64,000 bases of DNA from Odontocerum albicorne (lineage: Eukaryota; Arthropoda; Insecta; Trichoptera; Odontoceridae), in NCBI GenBank assembly GCA_949825065.1, contig OX463844.1, forward strand, positions 33,085,414 to 33,149,413, given 5' to 3'. Under the pieces are notes generated by a model. It saw only the letters and a list, made by a program, of their open reading frames with translations, was not told the DNA's origin and searched no databases. Both the position numbers and the translations under genes were made by a program. Position 1 is the stretch's first letter. Every line of letters begins with the position of its first letter. Below, in pieces: positions 35,424 through 46,904 of this stretch.

Positions 35424-36029
35424 CGAGGGTAGTCCCAAAAGTACCCGACCTAACAAAGAAAACACAATTTGGGAAAAAATACTTTATCAACATAGTCTCC
35501 TTTCAGCTCGACACACTTTTCCCAGCGATTTTCAATAGCTTCGATACCCTGTTTATATTGAAAACTGTCGAGCGCCTCAAAATAGCCATCAACCGCAGAT
35601 TCCATCATTTCATTGTTGGCAAATCTTTCACCACCGAGCCATTTTTTCAAGTTTGGAAAAAGAAAATAATCCGAAGGGGCTAAATCTGGCGAATAGGGTG
35701 CGTGAGGAAGCAATTCGAACGTTAATTCATTGATTTTGGCCACCGCGATAACGGATGTGTGAACTGGTACATTGTCTTGATGAAACAACACTTTCTTTTT
35801 CGCCAAATGCGGCTGTTTTTTCTTGATTTCATCACTCAAACGCTGCAATAAGTTCGCATAATACTCGCCGTTGATTGTTTTTCCTTTTTGAAGATAATCA
35901 ATGAAAATTATCAAATCAATGAAGATAATCAATCAATGAAGATAATCAATGAATATTATATATTATGATTTTTTTAAAGCAACAACCGTCCTCTATACGT
36001 CAGGTCGGGTACTTCTGGGACCACCCTCG
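35424..36029 (-). mobile_element. Second mariner subfamily, internally deleted (606 bp)
   Basis: Inverted ends (cgagggtagtcccaaaagta at left; the inverse at 36010-36029) flanked by TA on both sides (35422-35423 and 36030-36031). TIR sequence and protein differ from the neighbouring copy 1b, 50 bp away, so it is an independent insertion of another subfamily, perhaps mellifera-like. Confidence 0.9.
35450..35896 (-). pseudogene. mariner transposase C-terminal half
   Basis: Encodes YLQKGKTINGEYYANLLQRL, VLFHQDNVPVHTS, YSPDLAPSDYFLF and RWEKCVELKGDYVDK. The second and third Asp boxes are 34 residues apart, as in mariner. The N-terminal half and the first Asp box are gone. The frame runs on into a simple repeat (35887-35945, atcaatgaagata type), where it reads IIFIDLIIFID; I exclude that part as an artefact of the repeat at the deletion point. 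Confidence 0.88.
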
Positions 36030-36031
36030 TA

Positions 36032-37080
36032 ATACAGGATTAGCCTAAATTCAAAATAGTGCTATTTATTCCGAAAACCTACATGTTTCAGGTACATTAC
36101 TTCTTTTTACGATATCCTGTCCCGTTTTTGGTCGACGATAATATGTTGAAGGGTTGATGGAATGAATTATGTATTTTGTATTGCAGCTCTCCCTTACATA
36201 GCCACTCCTTCAAAAACCATAGTATCTACAGTAAAAGTGATGAACTAAAATCATCCTTCAGTCATATATATAAAAAGACACTTTTGGCAAATTATGTTAA
36301 CTGCAAATACAATGATCTTCTTGGTATAACAGCAGGCAATAAATATCATTGACCTACATTTAAATCTTTGCGACTCAAGCCCTTAGCTCGGGGACGAATC
36401 AAAGGTCAACTTTTGATAATATCAAAAAAAATGTTTTCGCAAAAACACAAAATATATTTCTGTATTGTGGTTTGGAAAAAAAGAAAAGGTGAACGGGCGA
36501 ATGTAATGAAAATGTTTTTTTATGAGGCTGCTGTTGTGAAAAAATTGTTTGCCAACATTTTTAATTTTACAAAAGTATGTTTTCGGGATAAACAAACCCT
36601 TTTTTCTATTGTTTATGGTTGAAAAAATGTATTATTTATCAAATAGAATGTTCAAAAAACAATGAATTTCAAATATATTATTTGTTTACACGAAACTTAT
36701 AAATTATAAGAATGCGTTTTTCACGTTGTTAATTAAATACAATTTTCTTTAAATAAAAAATATATTTTTAAGCGGCTTAATAGAGTTTCGAAGAAAAATC
36801 TTTCGTTTTTTATTTGATTGTAAGTTGAATATACGAGTAAAACACACATGATATTTAATTTTTTAGCGTATCTCGTTTTTTTTAATAATTAAGAAATATC
36901 AAAAGCAACAATTTTTGAGTAAAACACGCGATAGTCAAAACTAAATTATGAAATAGATTTTTCATTAATCTTTATTTTAATGGTAAAATCCCTGCCCTAA
37001 GTGGTCAAATGTATGTCAGGATGTCTGATGGCAACGAAACCCTAAAAAAAATGTTATCAAACGAGTTTCAGTCCAGCTGG
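36032..37080. other. Unannotated AT-rich stretch
   Basis: An 84-codon frame at 36368-36622 has no recognisable similarity. Confidence 0.35.
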
Positions 37081-37084
37081 TTAA

Positions 37085-37250
37085 CTTGCACGTGCTATTA
37101 GTGTGCGATTGTTGTGACCTCTCCACGTGTTGTGTTATCATCGTTAGTGGTTCAAAATCCGAAGGCTAGATTAACGGGACTGACGATAATGTTGCTCCCG
37201 TCCACACTTTTGATGCGACGACGATGTTTGTAACGACAATACGGCTGTGT
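37085..37250 (+). mobile_element. SINE family 2 fragment
   Basis: Body and 3' part: agtggttcaaaatccgaagg, then gactgacgataatgttgctc, matching 2125-2185 and the inverses at 38.6 and 41.3 kb. No head is visible. Confidence 0.45.
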
Positions 37251-37539
37251 TGATATTTTATGTTTTTGTTTGAAACGGTATTTGAATCATTTTCAATTTT
37301 GTATTAGTATTATTATTTATAGTTATCGTATACAGGTGAAACGATTTCACGGGTGGGCTGCAAAAAACGAGAAGCATAGGCTTTCAATAAATTTTCCAAA
37401 TAAGTTAAGAAACTACTGAGAACTGAATATGATGTTTCGACTTTATCCACTAACTACCCTCCAGAAACATACATAAGCCAACAAGAGACCCGGATACTTA
37501 CAAAGCAAAGAAAAATATTTGGTTATACCTTTGAGGTAA

Positions 37540-37960
37540 AAAATCTTCCCTAAATATTGTATATGATCAAATTAATATCACCGATGAGTGGAGACAGAAG
37601 TACTACAAAGAGATCTACAGTTTGTATGGCGAAGCTTGTGTAACTAAAGTTACTTTACGTTACAACTAAAGTTACTTAACGTTACAACTAAAGTTATAAA
37701 AATTGTTAAACAGCGTTGGTTTGAGTACTTATACTGCATGCAGGTCACTGACCCTGCAAGGAAAGCTTTTTCCAGTGATCGGATGGGTTGAAGGAGAGTG
37801 GGGATGCCAAAACTAAGACGGCTAGATACTGTGACATAAAACTGTCGCATTCTGGGTAAAATCAATTGGAGAAGGAACGCTAATGGGATATATGGGTGTC
37901 AGAGAATTCTGCAGACAGTCAAGACTCATCCCGGGTTGTTGGGCTTATGATGATGATAAC
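37540..37960 (+). pseudogene. LINE family E 3' end
   Basis: The plus strand reads DEWRQKYYKEIYSLYGEACV, then after a tandem repeat RWFEYLYCMQ, MPKLRRLDTVT and LQTVKTHPGLLGL. The final KTHPGL followed by a short ATG-repeat tail (atgatgatga) is a familiar end for insect LINEs. A 22-bp unit (ttacttaacgttacaactaa) is repeated about three times at 37637-37700 inside the coding relic. Confidence 0.6.
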
Positions 37961-38198
37961 TAAAGAACGGTTTTTTTTCTCTCTAAAACCTAAGAGTATC
38001 GAATCGCCATTGCTTAAAATAAGTTCTTAAGTTTTGTTTTAATTATTCAACTTTATGATGAAATTTCCTGATGAAAGAAAATTTTTAACCTCGATTTAAC
38101 ATTTGTCCCTGATGTAACTGTGTCCCGCTCGATTATTATTCCAGTGACATTTTAGAAGTTTTCTCATAAATAACTTTTGTTTTTGACCATAATGTCCA

Positions 38199-38245
38199 GT
38201 GGGGGATATGAGATATATTGAGAGAGAAAGAAAGAGAGAAACGAG
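38199..38245. repeat. GA-rich low-complexity tract
   Basis: Purine-only run (gagagagaaagaaagagaga). Confidence 0.7.
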
Positions 38246-38624
38246 AAAAGGGCGGCTACGGATACAGGCAAAATTTATTTTTGTTTTCCCTTATAGCAAT
38301 TTTCAAAATAAAAATGAACTTGATTTATTCTTAACATATACAAGAATAACATCACCATGCAGTGTTGACATATTGTATGTCTTCATTTTTACTAGAAAAT
38401 GACTTAAAATTTACGGGTAGAAATAATTTTTGAGCATCTGCAATTTATGAGCAACTTTATCCGAGTTTATTAATAAATATTTTTTTCGAACTTTTAAACC
38501 TTGTTCATATCAAAATTGATATATTTTATTATGAAAAATATATATTTTTAATTATAATAAACATTCAGAGTTTATTTATAATTTGTTTCGTCCATTTTGA
38601 CGTATCACAATTGGCGAAGCGTAC

Positions 38625-38912
38625 ATACATATTGAAGAGCGTGCCCTGGTGACAACTTTGTCTTCGGCCTCATCAATCGACCCTTCGGGCTTAGAACCAT
38701 TGAAGTTTTTCATCTCAGTTATTGACAATACTATCGCATGCAAATAGACAACACTCGCGCACGCCTATCTAGTCCAAGTACGGGTATTATTACCAGAAGA
38801 ACTATTTTACCAGACTGGAACTTTTTGAATTTTTTTCGTGTACATCAAAAATCGACGCGAAACTCTCGGGTGGAAGTCAAGGATCTCACCAACTAAACTA
38901 TGGAGGTCACCA
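38625..38912 (-). mobile_element. tRNA-derived SINE, family 2
   Basis: Minus-strand head: gacctccatagtttagttgg and tgagatccttgacttccacc. The body has two 17-bp units (ttaccagaagaactatt type, about 38797-38830), then the ttattgacaatactatcgca module and the gtcttcggcc 3' signature (38660-38670). Confidence 0.7.
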
Positions 38913-39214
38913 GATTTTTAATGAATCTTGTATCATGTTTTATTCTGATTGGTGATCTCTGATCTTATGGCCGCTGTACACGATTAAAATTCGCATTATT
39001 TTTCCAAACAATATGTACATTTTTGTAAAACACTCAAACCTGACCTCAAAATAATGTTCTATATATGGTTAGCTCTCGACAAATGATATTGAAGCTGTCA
39101 AATATATGTATATTCATTTCATGGAATATAGCGTCATATCTAACGGGAATTATTATCAGTCTTGATTTGTTTTACAATACCTTACCCCGTAATATAAATA
39201 TTACGATTTATGTC

Positions 39215-39258
39215 ATTTGTTTTATCAAACACTTTACAGTGTCTTTGATAAAACAAAT
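39215..39258. repeat. Short inverted repeat in a dispersed repeat
   Basis: Arms atttgttttatcaaa and tttgataaaacaaat. The sequence to the right (39246-39300, ctttaaacctccacaatgtt) recurs at about 58909-58945, so this belongs to a dispersed repeat. Confidence 0.7.
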
Positions 39259-39299
39259 TACAATGTCTTTAAACCTCCACAATGTTAATGTCTTAACTA

Positions 39300-40640
39300 C
39301 AAATAATATATTACGAGTTGTATTAATCTTTATATAAGTATAAAATAACATTTGCAGGGCATTTATCATGGACAATTCATTACAGTTCAGCATCATTTTA
39401 TAAATTACACAAACGATAAATTTGCAATAACTAGTTATCATCTCACGGGGACAATACTCGTCAACACTGCCGTTCATATTATTTCCTTTCTCTATAGTTC
39501 AATTTGTTGCTTTTATTTTTTTGTTATGGGTCTACTTCTTGGTGTCACGTTTTCCTGTTAGTATCTCACTTCATCTTAGTAACAATAAATCCAATTTCAT
39601 TAAGTTTTTAAAGTACGATGACGTCATTCTGATTTAGACCCTGTTGTCAAATGTACACGTATAATTTATTTCTGTTACAAAGCATAATTTATGAACTTGG
39701 TTCATATTTTGAACAAGTACTTACTAAATTCGTAACTCGTCGTTTCTTTCGAAGTACAATTTATTGTTGATTTTTGTCGTATTTATCCAGTTTGTTTGAT
39801 ACCTCTCTGATATTGGAGATATTGCGGATTCAATTTCCGTTTGTGTATTTTTTTTCTCGTTTTTATTCAAGTTCTTTTTAACATATTGTTTGTTTGTTGG
39901 ATGAAATTGCGATATGCATATTCCCGTCAAGTTTAATGTATAGTATGTAACGAAAATGTAGTACAATGAATCATCAAGTTTATATCAAGTAAATCAAAAT
40001 AATTAATTAATCGATTCCAAATAATTTGAATAGCAACACTTCAATGAAAAGTACACAACTCTAATTAGAAGAACAAAACATTGATGTTGAAACTTTCCTA
40101 CCAAATCCGTTAAAACCCTTTTACTTTGGTTTGATCAAAAAACAAATTCCCTCGCTACATTGTTATTACATTTCAACTGCTAATTTAGTTATAATTTTGC
40201 GTGTCGAAATTTTATTTTATATTTTTTTTCTAATTGTATCATAATCTTAAATGGTATCTATAATCAAAGATGTCTAGTTTTTCAATCTTTTAAATCTGTG
40301 ATAAGATATAAATAAACTTTTAAATATAGTTTCTAATGATATATTTTTCTTTTTAGGTATGTGTTGATTTTCCGCTGCAAGCAAAAATCGTATACGAGTT
40401 CATCAACAGGTATTTTTTCCGTATCAATTAAGTATATTTCAGAAAAATTATGAAAGTATTTTTTTTAGAGAAATAATACGCACCACTTAAATTTATCATG
40501 TATGAAAATAAGTATTCGTATTGAAATTATTTTTTTATTTAAATGTTCATTAACTCGTACGATACTTTTCAACACATCCGTATTGGTGATGCAAACATTT
40601 TGAATATTGTAAACGGTAGATAATATTGAGAGATAATTCC
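39300..40640. other. Unannotated AT-rich stretch
   Basis: No recognisable gene. A perfect CRE-type palindrome TGACGTCA sits at 39619-39626. Confidence 0.35.
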
Positions 40641-40860
40641 GTTTTGTATAGCCTTTAGAACCATTGGAGTCTTTAGAACCAATAGCTTTTAGAACCATAG
40701 AAGTCATCGTTCATATTGATAACACTCCCGCACGCCGAGATGTAAGAGTAACCTCGTCGACAAAACTACATTTTTTTTGCGATAGTTTTAGATACCGTTG
40801 GACACTCTCGGATGAAAGTCCCGCAGGTGCCGTTTCAGCTTAACTACAGGGGTCGCCAAC
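40640..40860 (-). mobile_element. SINE family 2 copy, diverged
   Basis: Contains the attgataacactcccgca module (40715-40733), repeated tttagaaccat words (three within 40 bp near 40655-40700), and a decayed head near 40800-40860. Confidence 0.5.
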
Positions 40861-41289
40861 GATCCTAGATAACGCCCATACTTTTACATTACATCATTAA
40901 CTTATTCAAAACATATTTATTCAAAATTTGGACAAGTTTAATGCTGAAATGAAGAAGTTAACCAGCTTTGGTGGATTTTTTCGTAATAATTTCGTTAAAT
41001 TTTTAAATAAAACGTTTAAATTGTGAATTAAAAACTATGAAAATCGAATTAGATTTATCATGATCAGTCTTATTTATTGTAGCAAAGTTTTGGGTATATG
41101 TGTTTCTTATTTATGTCTCCACTCGGTCCTATCTTATGCCATAACGATGTCTGAAATAGAGATGCCGAAACACCCAAGTAAAATAATTGAAACAAAAAAA
41201 AGCATGATAATATAACCATCGTAGCTCTATTTTTTTAATTTATATTAGGTATAATTTCATTTTTCAATTGTATGGTATCCTTAAACTTG

Positions 41290-41660
41290 TCCGAATTGGT
41301 GAATTGACCGAAACAACATTGTCTTCGGCCCCATTAATCGAGCCTTTGATTTAGAACCACTAGAATAGGTTCGGAACTCGTTCGTAATCGTATCGTATGG
41401 AGAGGCAATAACATCCATTAACGTTTAGTGCTCGAGAGCTTTTTACCAGACGAACTCTTATACCATACGAACTATTTTACCAGACGAACAAGTTTACCAG
41501 ACGAACTTTTTTACCGGATGAACTATTTTACCAGAAGAACTCTTTTACCAAACTTGGCTCCTTTGTTATTGTTTTTTATCACGCACTATCGAGAATAAAA
41601 CTCGTAAACCTGTGTGGAAGTCAAGCGTCTTACCAACTAGGCTACGATGGCCGTTATATC
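41290..41660 (-). mobile_element. tRNA-derived SINE, family 2, expanded
   Basis: Clear minus-strand head: ggccatcgtagcctagttgg and taagacgcttgacttccaca. The 3' signature is at 41318-41337 (attgtcttcggccccattaa). The body is lengthened by seven copies of a 17-bp unit (41441-41559). Confidence 0.75.
41441..41559. repeat. 17-bp minisatellite inside a SINE, 7 units
   Basis: Units at 17-bp steps from 41441 (ttttaccagacgaactc type). Units 1 to 6 differ at 1 to 3 positions and the seventh is partial. Other family 2 copies have one or two units. Confidence 0.9.
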
Positions 41661-42411
41661 TTGATTGTGTAGTTAAAACGTCGAAAATGTTTTTCCTTTG
41701 AAAAATAACTTAACGCTTGCCAACATTTTTTGCGTACGGAAAATAATCAGAAACTTTCATTCACATACACAAGTGTTCCCTTCTTCAAGTTGTTTGTGAA
41801 AGAGCTTTCGTATTTTCTATTAATTTAATGTTTTTGTAAAAGTTTTTGCCCGAGTGCGCTTGGAACTTTTAACATTTCTATTTACGACTCCCCACTGTAA
41901 CTTTAAAGAAACTAATAAAACGAGATATCATTTAAATTTTATCTCGTGTAAACTGTTTCCCCGCTTAAATATCTACTTTGTAAACTGTAAACTCTACCGA
42001 ATTTCATATTTGTATTTCGCAACGGATTCATAATATTTCTTCCACGAAATTTTAGTCCTTTAATTATGATTATATTTTACTCATCTCTCATTCGTTTACA
42101 CTGGCAATATCTTGGAAATTCTTAACATATTTGGTCTTCGCTCGCGCCATCTCTATATCATTTTCATATTTTACGAAAACCTCGTGCTTTTCGTTTAGTG
42201 TTTGTGCCTAAAAGTGAACATGTTTTACGAGTATGTAACAAGTTTTATGTTATTGGAAAATATTATTATCATCATCTTCATTAAACCAAACCTTAGTACA
42301 CACCTATGTGAGTGACAAATAAAATGAATCTACCATTCTGTCTGCTTTGTATAGTTATTATTCATATTTTAAATTCGCGAATTTGATTTGATGTTTAACA
42401 ATTAATAAATA

Positions 42412-42480
42412 ATGAAGTGGCTATGGGCAGGACACGTAGCCAGAATGTCAGACTCCCGATGGACATCCGAAATATATAAA
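42412..42480 (+). pseudogene. LINE family F fragment
   Basis: Plus strand KWLWAGHVARMSDSRWTSEI, a very common LINE C-terminal box. Only about 20 residues survive. Confidence 0.6.
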
Positions 42481-43189
42481 TACATTTCACATAAATCTCA
42501 AGATAAACTGCAGAAAATACATTTAAATACATTAAGAAATAACATCCCCCCGGCTGAGATACACCCATCAATATAAGGCGAACCCGGCCGCAAGAACAAC
42601 CGATGTTTTTCAGCCCACACCCACAATTGACGCAAATGTAGACATGAAAAAATTTAGAGATGAGCGTAAGATATACTTGGCTGCTTCAAATTTCAATATT
42701 AATTAGGATGCTATTTATCGAGGATGCCTATACCAAGGAACCGAACCGTCCACAGACATTGTACCGCCTTTAGGTAAGCTAGAAAATGGCGTCCTAACGT
42801 TTTATTCATATCTTCTTTAAGGGAGTCTGATTGCAGAACCTCTTTGTCTTATTCATATACATTATTAGTTATATATTTTTAGTTATATTCGTTATGAATC
42901 AGATGACATGTAAAAATCAACATATTCGTATTTCTATCTCATTATTTATTTGTAATTATTACAATATAAATGAGAAATTTGTATTCAACATGAGTGATGA
43001 ATATTAAGTTAGACATTAGTTTTGACAGACAACTATTTCCTTCATTATCAAGAATTTTAAGTTAGCCACATGTCAATATATGATAAGTCACGTGAGTTTT
43101 GTTAATGTTTGAGCTAGGTAAGAGCCTAAATGAACCATTTCAGAGTTAATGTTGTATACAACTAAGTGCGTAATATAAACAGTAGCCAA

Positions 43190-43480
43190 ATGACAATACG
43201 TAATAGTGTGTTGGTGCCCACCTTGATATATGGAAGTGAATTGACTTGTAAAAGGTTTGAAAATGAATGTAGTGAAATCAAAGGTAATAGTTTTAGAAAT
43301 AAGTGTGGTAAACAGTGTTTGCGATGTATGGGTTAACTCAGAAAAACTGAAACAGGTTGATGAGTTCTGTAATCTAAGTAGTATATTTGCATGTGATGGG
43401 CGAGTTGAAAGGGACACTGAAAAAAAGGTAGCGATAGGAAACAAGGTAAATAGAGCACTAAATGTTATGTAAAATAACAG
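43190..43480 (+). pseudogene. LINE family A fragment, RT thumb region
   Basis: Plus strand: KMNVVKSKVIVLEISVVN, then WVNSEKLKQVDEFCNLSSIF and GNKVNRALNVM. These correspond to the region just after the RT active site (VNGEKLEQVDEFVYLGS type). The frame is open over 43257-43468. Part of it recurs inverted at 43504-43640, making a fold-back around 43250-43590. Confidence 0.65.
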
Positions 43481-44219
43481 CGCAATATCAACATTTGCAA
43501 AAATGACAATACGTACTAATGTGTTGGTGCTGCGATTCTATAACCATAACTTTTGATTTTGCTACATTCATTTTCAAACCTTTTACAGGGCATCTCTCAT
43601 ATAGTTCACTTATCATTAATATATTATTGTGTTGTTTTCGTTAATTTCTTACAATGTTGAACGAATGATCTTTCGACCTTTTATGAGAATGAAATATAAA
43701 TTTAATATAATAAAAACCTTTTTTTTCTTTTGATTAGTTTAAAAATAAAACTATAAAACAAGTTGCTCAGATTTTTATGTCGTTTTCTCCGTTAACTTCT
43801 TTTAATATTGATACGACTATAAGACACGTTTTATAAATATTTTTAAAATTTTCTTTTGTGGGCGAACATAATACGGAACATTTTCTCTTTTCACGTATTT
43901 ATTTGAATTGCGCTTCATATTTCCTGTATCCAGGCATTCTTATTTTCAACATAATGGTTTTTTTTCGTGTCATGTTCAATTCAACTGAATATCCCTTCTT
44001 GTGAACTCGGGTTTCAAATCAGATGACGTAGATGTATAAGATATGAAACATTGTTGATATTGATATAAATAAAATGTATTTGAGTTATTTATGTTGCGTG
44101 AACACAATCGTATCTTATTTAGCGGAAGTATATTTTTTTAAGCTCCACAAGGAAGAACCCCTTAACCTAATTAGTAAGACGCATCTTTTCCAACCCATGG
44201 GTTAGATGGCATACGAAAC

Positions 44220-45360
44220 ACAGTGAAATAATGTACCTAAAATACAGTAAAATTATTGTATCTATAAAGAAAAGAAAACCCAAAAGGTCTCAAACTAAAA
44301 TAATTACAGAATACGGCGAAAATCAAATCCTGGGTAACCACTTACCATTGGTCATACCGCTGATGACATATCTTAATTCTTCTTGTCGTGCCTTATCAGG
44401 TCCCCCGACGTTGGCAATCACTCTGGCAAGGGCTTCTCTATCTTGCCAAACCCGGAACAGGTCCTCCACACGCCCCATCCCAGCCCAGTCTCTTATATTA
44501 CGCAGCCAAGATGTTTGCCTTCTACCAGGATCACGGTGCCCCTTGATTTTGCCCATCAGTATCAACTGGAGGATTTCGTACTTCTCTCCACGCAAAATGT
44601 GACCCAGATAGGATATCTTGCGGACATTAATATCTGTCAGCAGCTGTCTACGGCAATTAGCTCTCCTCAAGACCTCCGAATTGGTTATCATATCAGTCCA
44701 TGGTGTACGAAGCATTCTCCTGTGCAACCACATCTCGAATGCTTCTAACCGATTCATAGTATGAACCTTCAGCGTCCATGTTTCCGAGCCATACAACAGA
44801 ACAGACCAAACATAGCACTTCAACATTCTCTGCCTTAGTTTTAGATTCAATTTATCATTGCAGAATATTGATCTCATTTTGTTGAATGAACTACGGGCTG
44901 CTTCAATCCTGCACTTCACCTCCATATCTGGGTCGACAGATGTAGTAATCATACTGCCCAGGTACTTGAATTGCTCCACCCTCTCCAACAGTTCACTCCC
45001 AAGCCGTAATGTCATAGCGGAGTAATCTGCCCTGCCAAATGCCATCCATTTTGTCTTTTTGATATTTATATTAAGGCCTAATTCTTCTCCTGCATCGTTA
45101 ATGTTAACAAGAAGTTCTTGAAGATCTGCGATGTTATCAGCCAAGATGACAGTATTATCGGCATATCTTATATTGCTGACACACTCGCCATTGACCTTCA
45201 CTCCCCTTGATGAGTTTTCCAGAGCCTTTTTAAAGACATAATTAGAGTACATATTGAAGAGTAACGGTGACAATATGCAACCCTGACGTACACCTCTTCT
45301 GATTTCAATCTCCTCTTTATAAGATCCCAATATTTTCTTATCCGTTGGTTTCTGGATCTA
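44220..45360 (-). mobile_element. LINE family B, 5'-truncated copy
   Basis: Contains the 3' half of a LINE ORF plus about 100 bp of 3' UTR. The 5' side breaks off near 45360 within the reverse transcriptase, as usual for target-primed insertion. No target duplication could be fixed by eye. Confidence 0.7.
44323..45330 (-). CDS. LINE reverse transcriptase, C-terminal part (family B)
   Basis: 335 codons, open. RT motifs: RRGVRQGCILSPLLFNMY (residues 11-28), NIRYADNTVILADN (53-66), LNINIKKTKWMAFG and QFKYLGSMIT, then the C-terminal LLYGSETWTLKVHTMNRLEA and RRQTSWLRNIRDWAG. The catalytic box is YADN where active enzymes have YADD, so one metal-binding Asp is lost. The polymerase N-terminal half and the endonuclease are missing. 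The listed start is simply the first in-frame ATG after truncation; the frame continues upstream. I do not assign the clade. Confidence 0.8.
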   Translation of the reverse strand: MGSYKEEIEIRRGVRQGCILSPLLFNMYSNYVFKKALENSSRGVKVNGECVSNIRYADNTVILADNIADLQELLVNINDAGEELGLNINIKKTKWMAFGRADYSAMTLRLGSELLERVEQFKYLGSMITTSVDPDMEVKCRIEAARSSFNKMRSIFCNDKLNLKLRQRMLKCYVWSVLLYGSETWTLKVHTMNRLEAFEMWLHRRMLRTPWTDMITNSEVLRRANCRRQLLTDINVRKISYLGHILRGEKYEILQLILMGKIKGHRDPGRRQTSWLRNIRDWAGMGRVEDLFRVWQDREALARVIANVGGPDKARQEELRYVISGMTNGKWLPRI

Positions 45361-45361
45361 G

Positions 45362-46340
45362 GTTCATTAGTGTTCTTTCATTGAATTATCTATTGAAATT
45401 TCATAATCTTATATAATTTACGAAAAACTCCGTTTATTAATCTTGTACATCACAAGGAGATGTCGCGCTCTAAATAAATTGAAAAAATTACATAAGATAG
45501 TGCTGAGTGGAGATTTTTTGTTAGTCGTAACACTGAGTAATGCTGGGTTTAAACTATACTGAAGTTACAGATACTCGGTTTCATTTCTGAGTTTGGTAAA
45601 TTTTTGTCTTGAATAAACAGAGTTTAATGAAAATCTGGGATTCATTTTGTGTAGTTGCAAATAACAACTTTGTTAATTTCAAATGCTATATTCGTTTAAT
45701 TATTCCAACCTCTATATAGTTTTAACACGACCACGCTCCTTCTCGTAGAATTTTTTCTCCACCCCGGCGGGAACAAATGACTGTCGTTTGTTACAAATCT
45801 ACTATTCTTTGCACAGCTCTGTTGCTCGATTACACCTCACCGAAATAAATTAAACATATTTTGTTTTATTTTAAGGCTTTTCGTTACTTTTTGTTCATAG
45901 TAATAATAAAAGTTTATGTACAGAAATGATAATATTAAGTTTTCATCGAATTTTTTTATTACTTACAATCACCCAACGTCTTTTTTAGGTTAAGTAGAGA
46001 GGACACATCTCTACCCTCTTCTGTTCAGTCACTCAGCCGGTGACCAGTCCATGACAAACATGTTTTTGATGGCGATTTTGCCCAAACATATTTAGATATT
46101 TAGAATATCCTTCGCACTTTATTTGTTATACGTCGGTCAATATACACAATCTGGAATAAACTTAGATGCCAAGATTTAGGGCAACCGCCAGTTTGCCCTA
46201 AATCACGACATCCTATGTCTAAAACTAATCCTGTCAGCGCAAAATGACAGTTATTGTATGGAACATTATTACGAGATTCATTAAGGTTTTTTTAATATAT
46301 TCGATTTGTGTTTCTCGTATTTTGTTGATTCAGTGGAATG
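45362..46340. other. Unannotated stretch
   Basis: AT-rich, nothing recognisable. Confidence 0.4.
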
Positions 46341-46342
46341 TA

Positions 46343-46891
46343 AAGGGCCTTTCAAATTGAGCGGTTTTTTAATTATTTGATAAAACACAGATGGCGTCGC
46401 GAACTTGCCTGGGTCTTGTGACATTTGAGAAGTGTAATGTATGACATTTATAAAAATGAAGTCGTATACAATACAACAACGCGTTCAAATTGTTGAATTA
46501 TTTTATGTATTGTAATTTCCGGAAACTGTGATGTTAATTGGCCACCAAGATCATGTGATCTGACACCGTTGAACTATTTTCTCTAGGGCTACGTGAAAAG
46601 CCAGGTATACAAGAATAGCCACCAATCAATTCCTGAGCTGAAGGACAATATTATTCGCGTTATTGGTGAGCTAGAACCACAATTATGCCAAAATCTCATC
46701 GTAAATTTTGACAAAAGAGTGCACATCTGGGGAGCTCCAAGACATTTGGCGGATATTGTTTTTTGTGTTTAAAGGTCATACATTATACTTCAATGACCAA
46801 TAAAAAGTTTTTTAAATCAAACCAAATTGTGTGTCTTATTCAAGAATTAAAAAGATATTAATAAAAAAACCGCTCAATTTGAAAGACCCTT
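46343..46891 (+). mobile_element. Tc1/mariner-type deletion derivative (549 bp)
   Basis: Nearly perfect inverted ends of about 28 bp (ctttcaaattgagcggtttt core) flanked by TA (46341-46342 and 46892-46893). Inside, the plus strand keeps a transposase start (MKSYTIQQRVQIVELFY) joined to its C-terminal end (WPPRSCDLTPLNYFL, stop, GYVKSQVYKN, then IGELEPQLCQNLI). The middle, with two of the three catalytic acidic residues, is deleted. This is how MITE families begin. Confidence 0.9.
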
Positions 46892-46904
46892 TACAATACC
46901 CACT

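Noticed and set aside
35897..35932. N-terminal IIFIDLIIFID extension of the second mariner subfamily frame
   Set aside because: It is the translation of a simple repeat at the deletion breakpoint, not transposase sequence.
44231..44748. Two plus-strand frames of about 120 codons
   Set aside because: Antisense shadows of the LINE reverse transcriptase.
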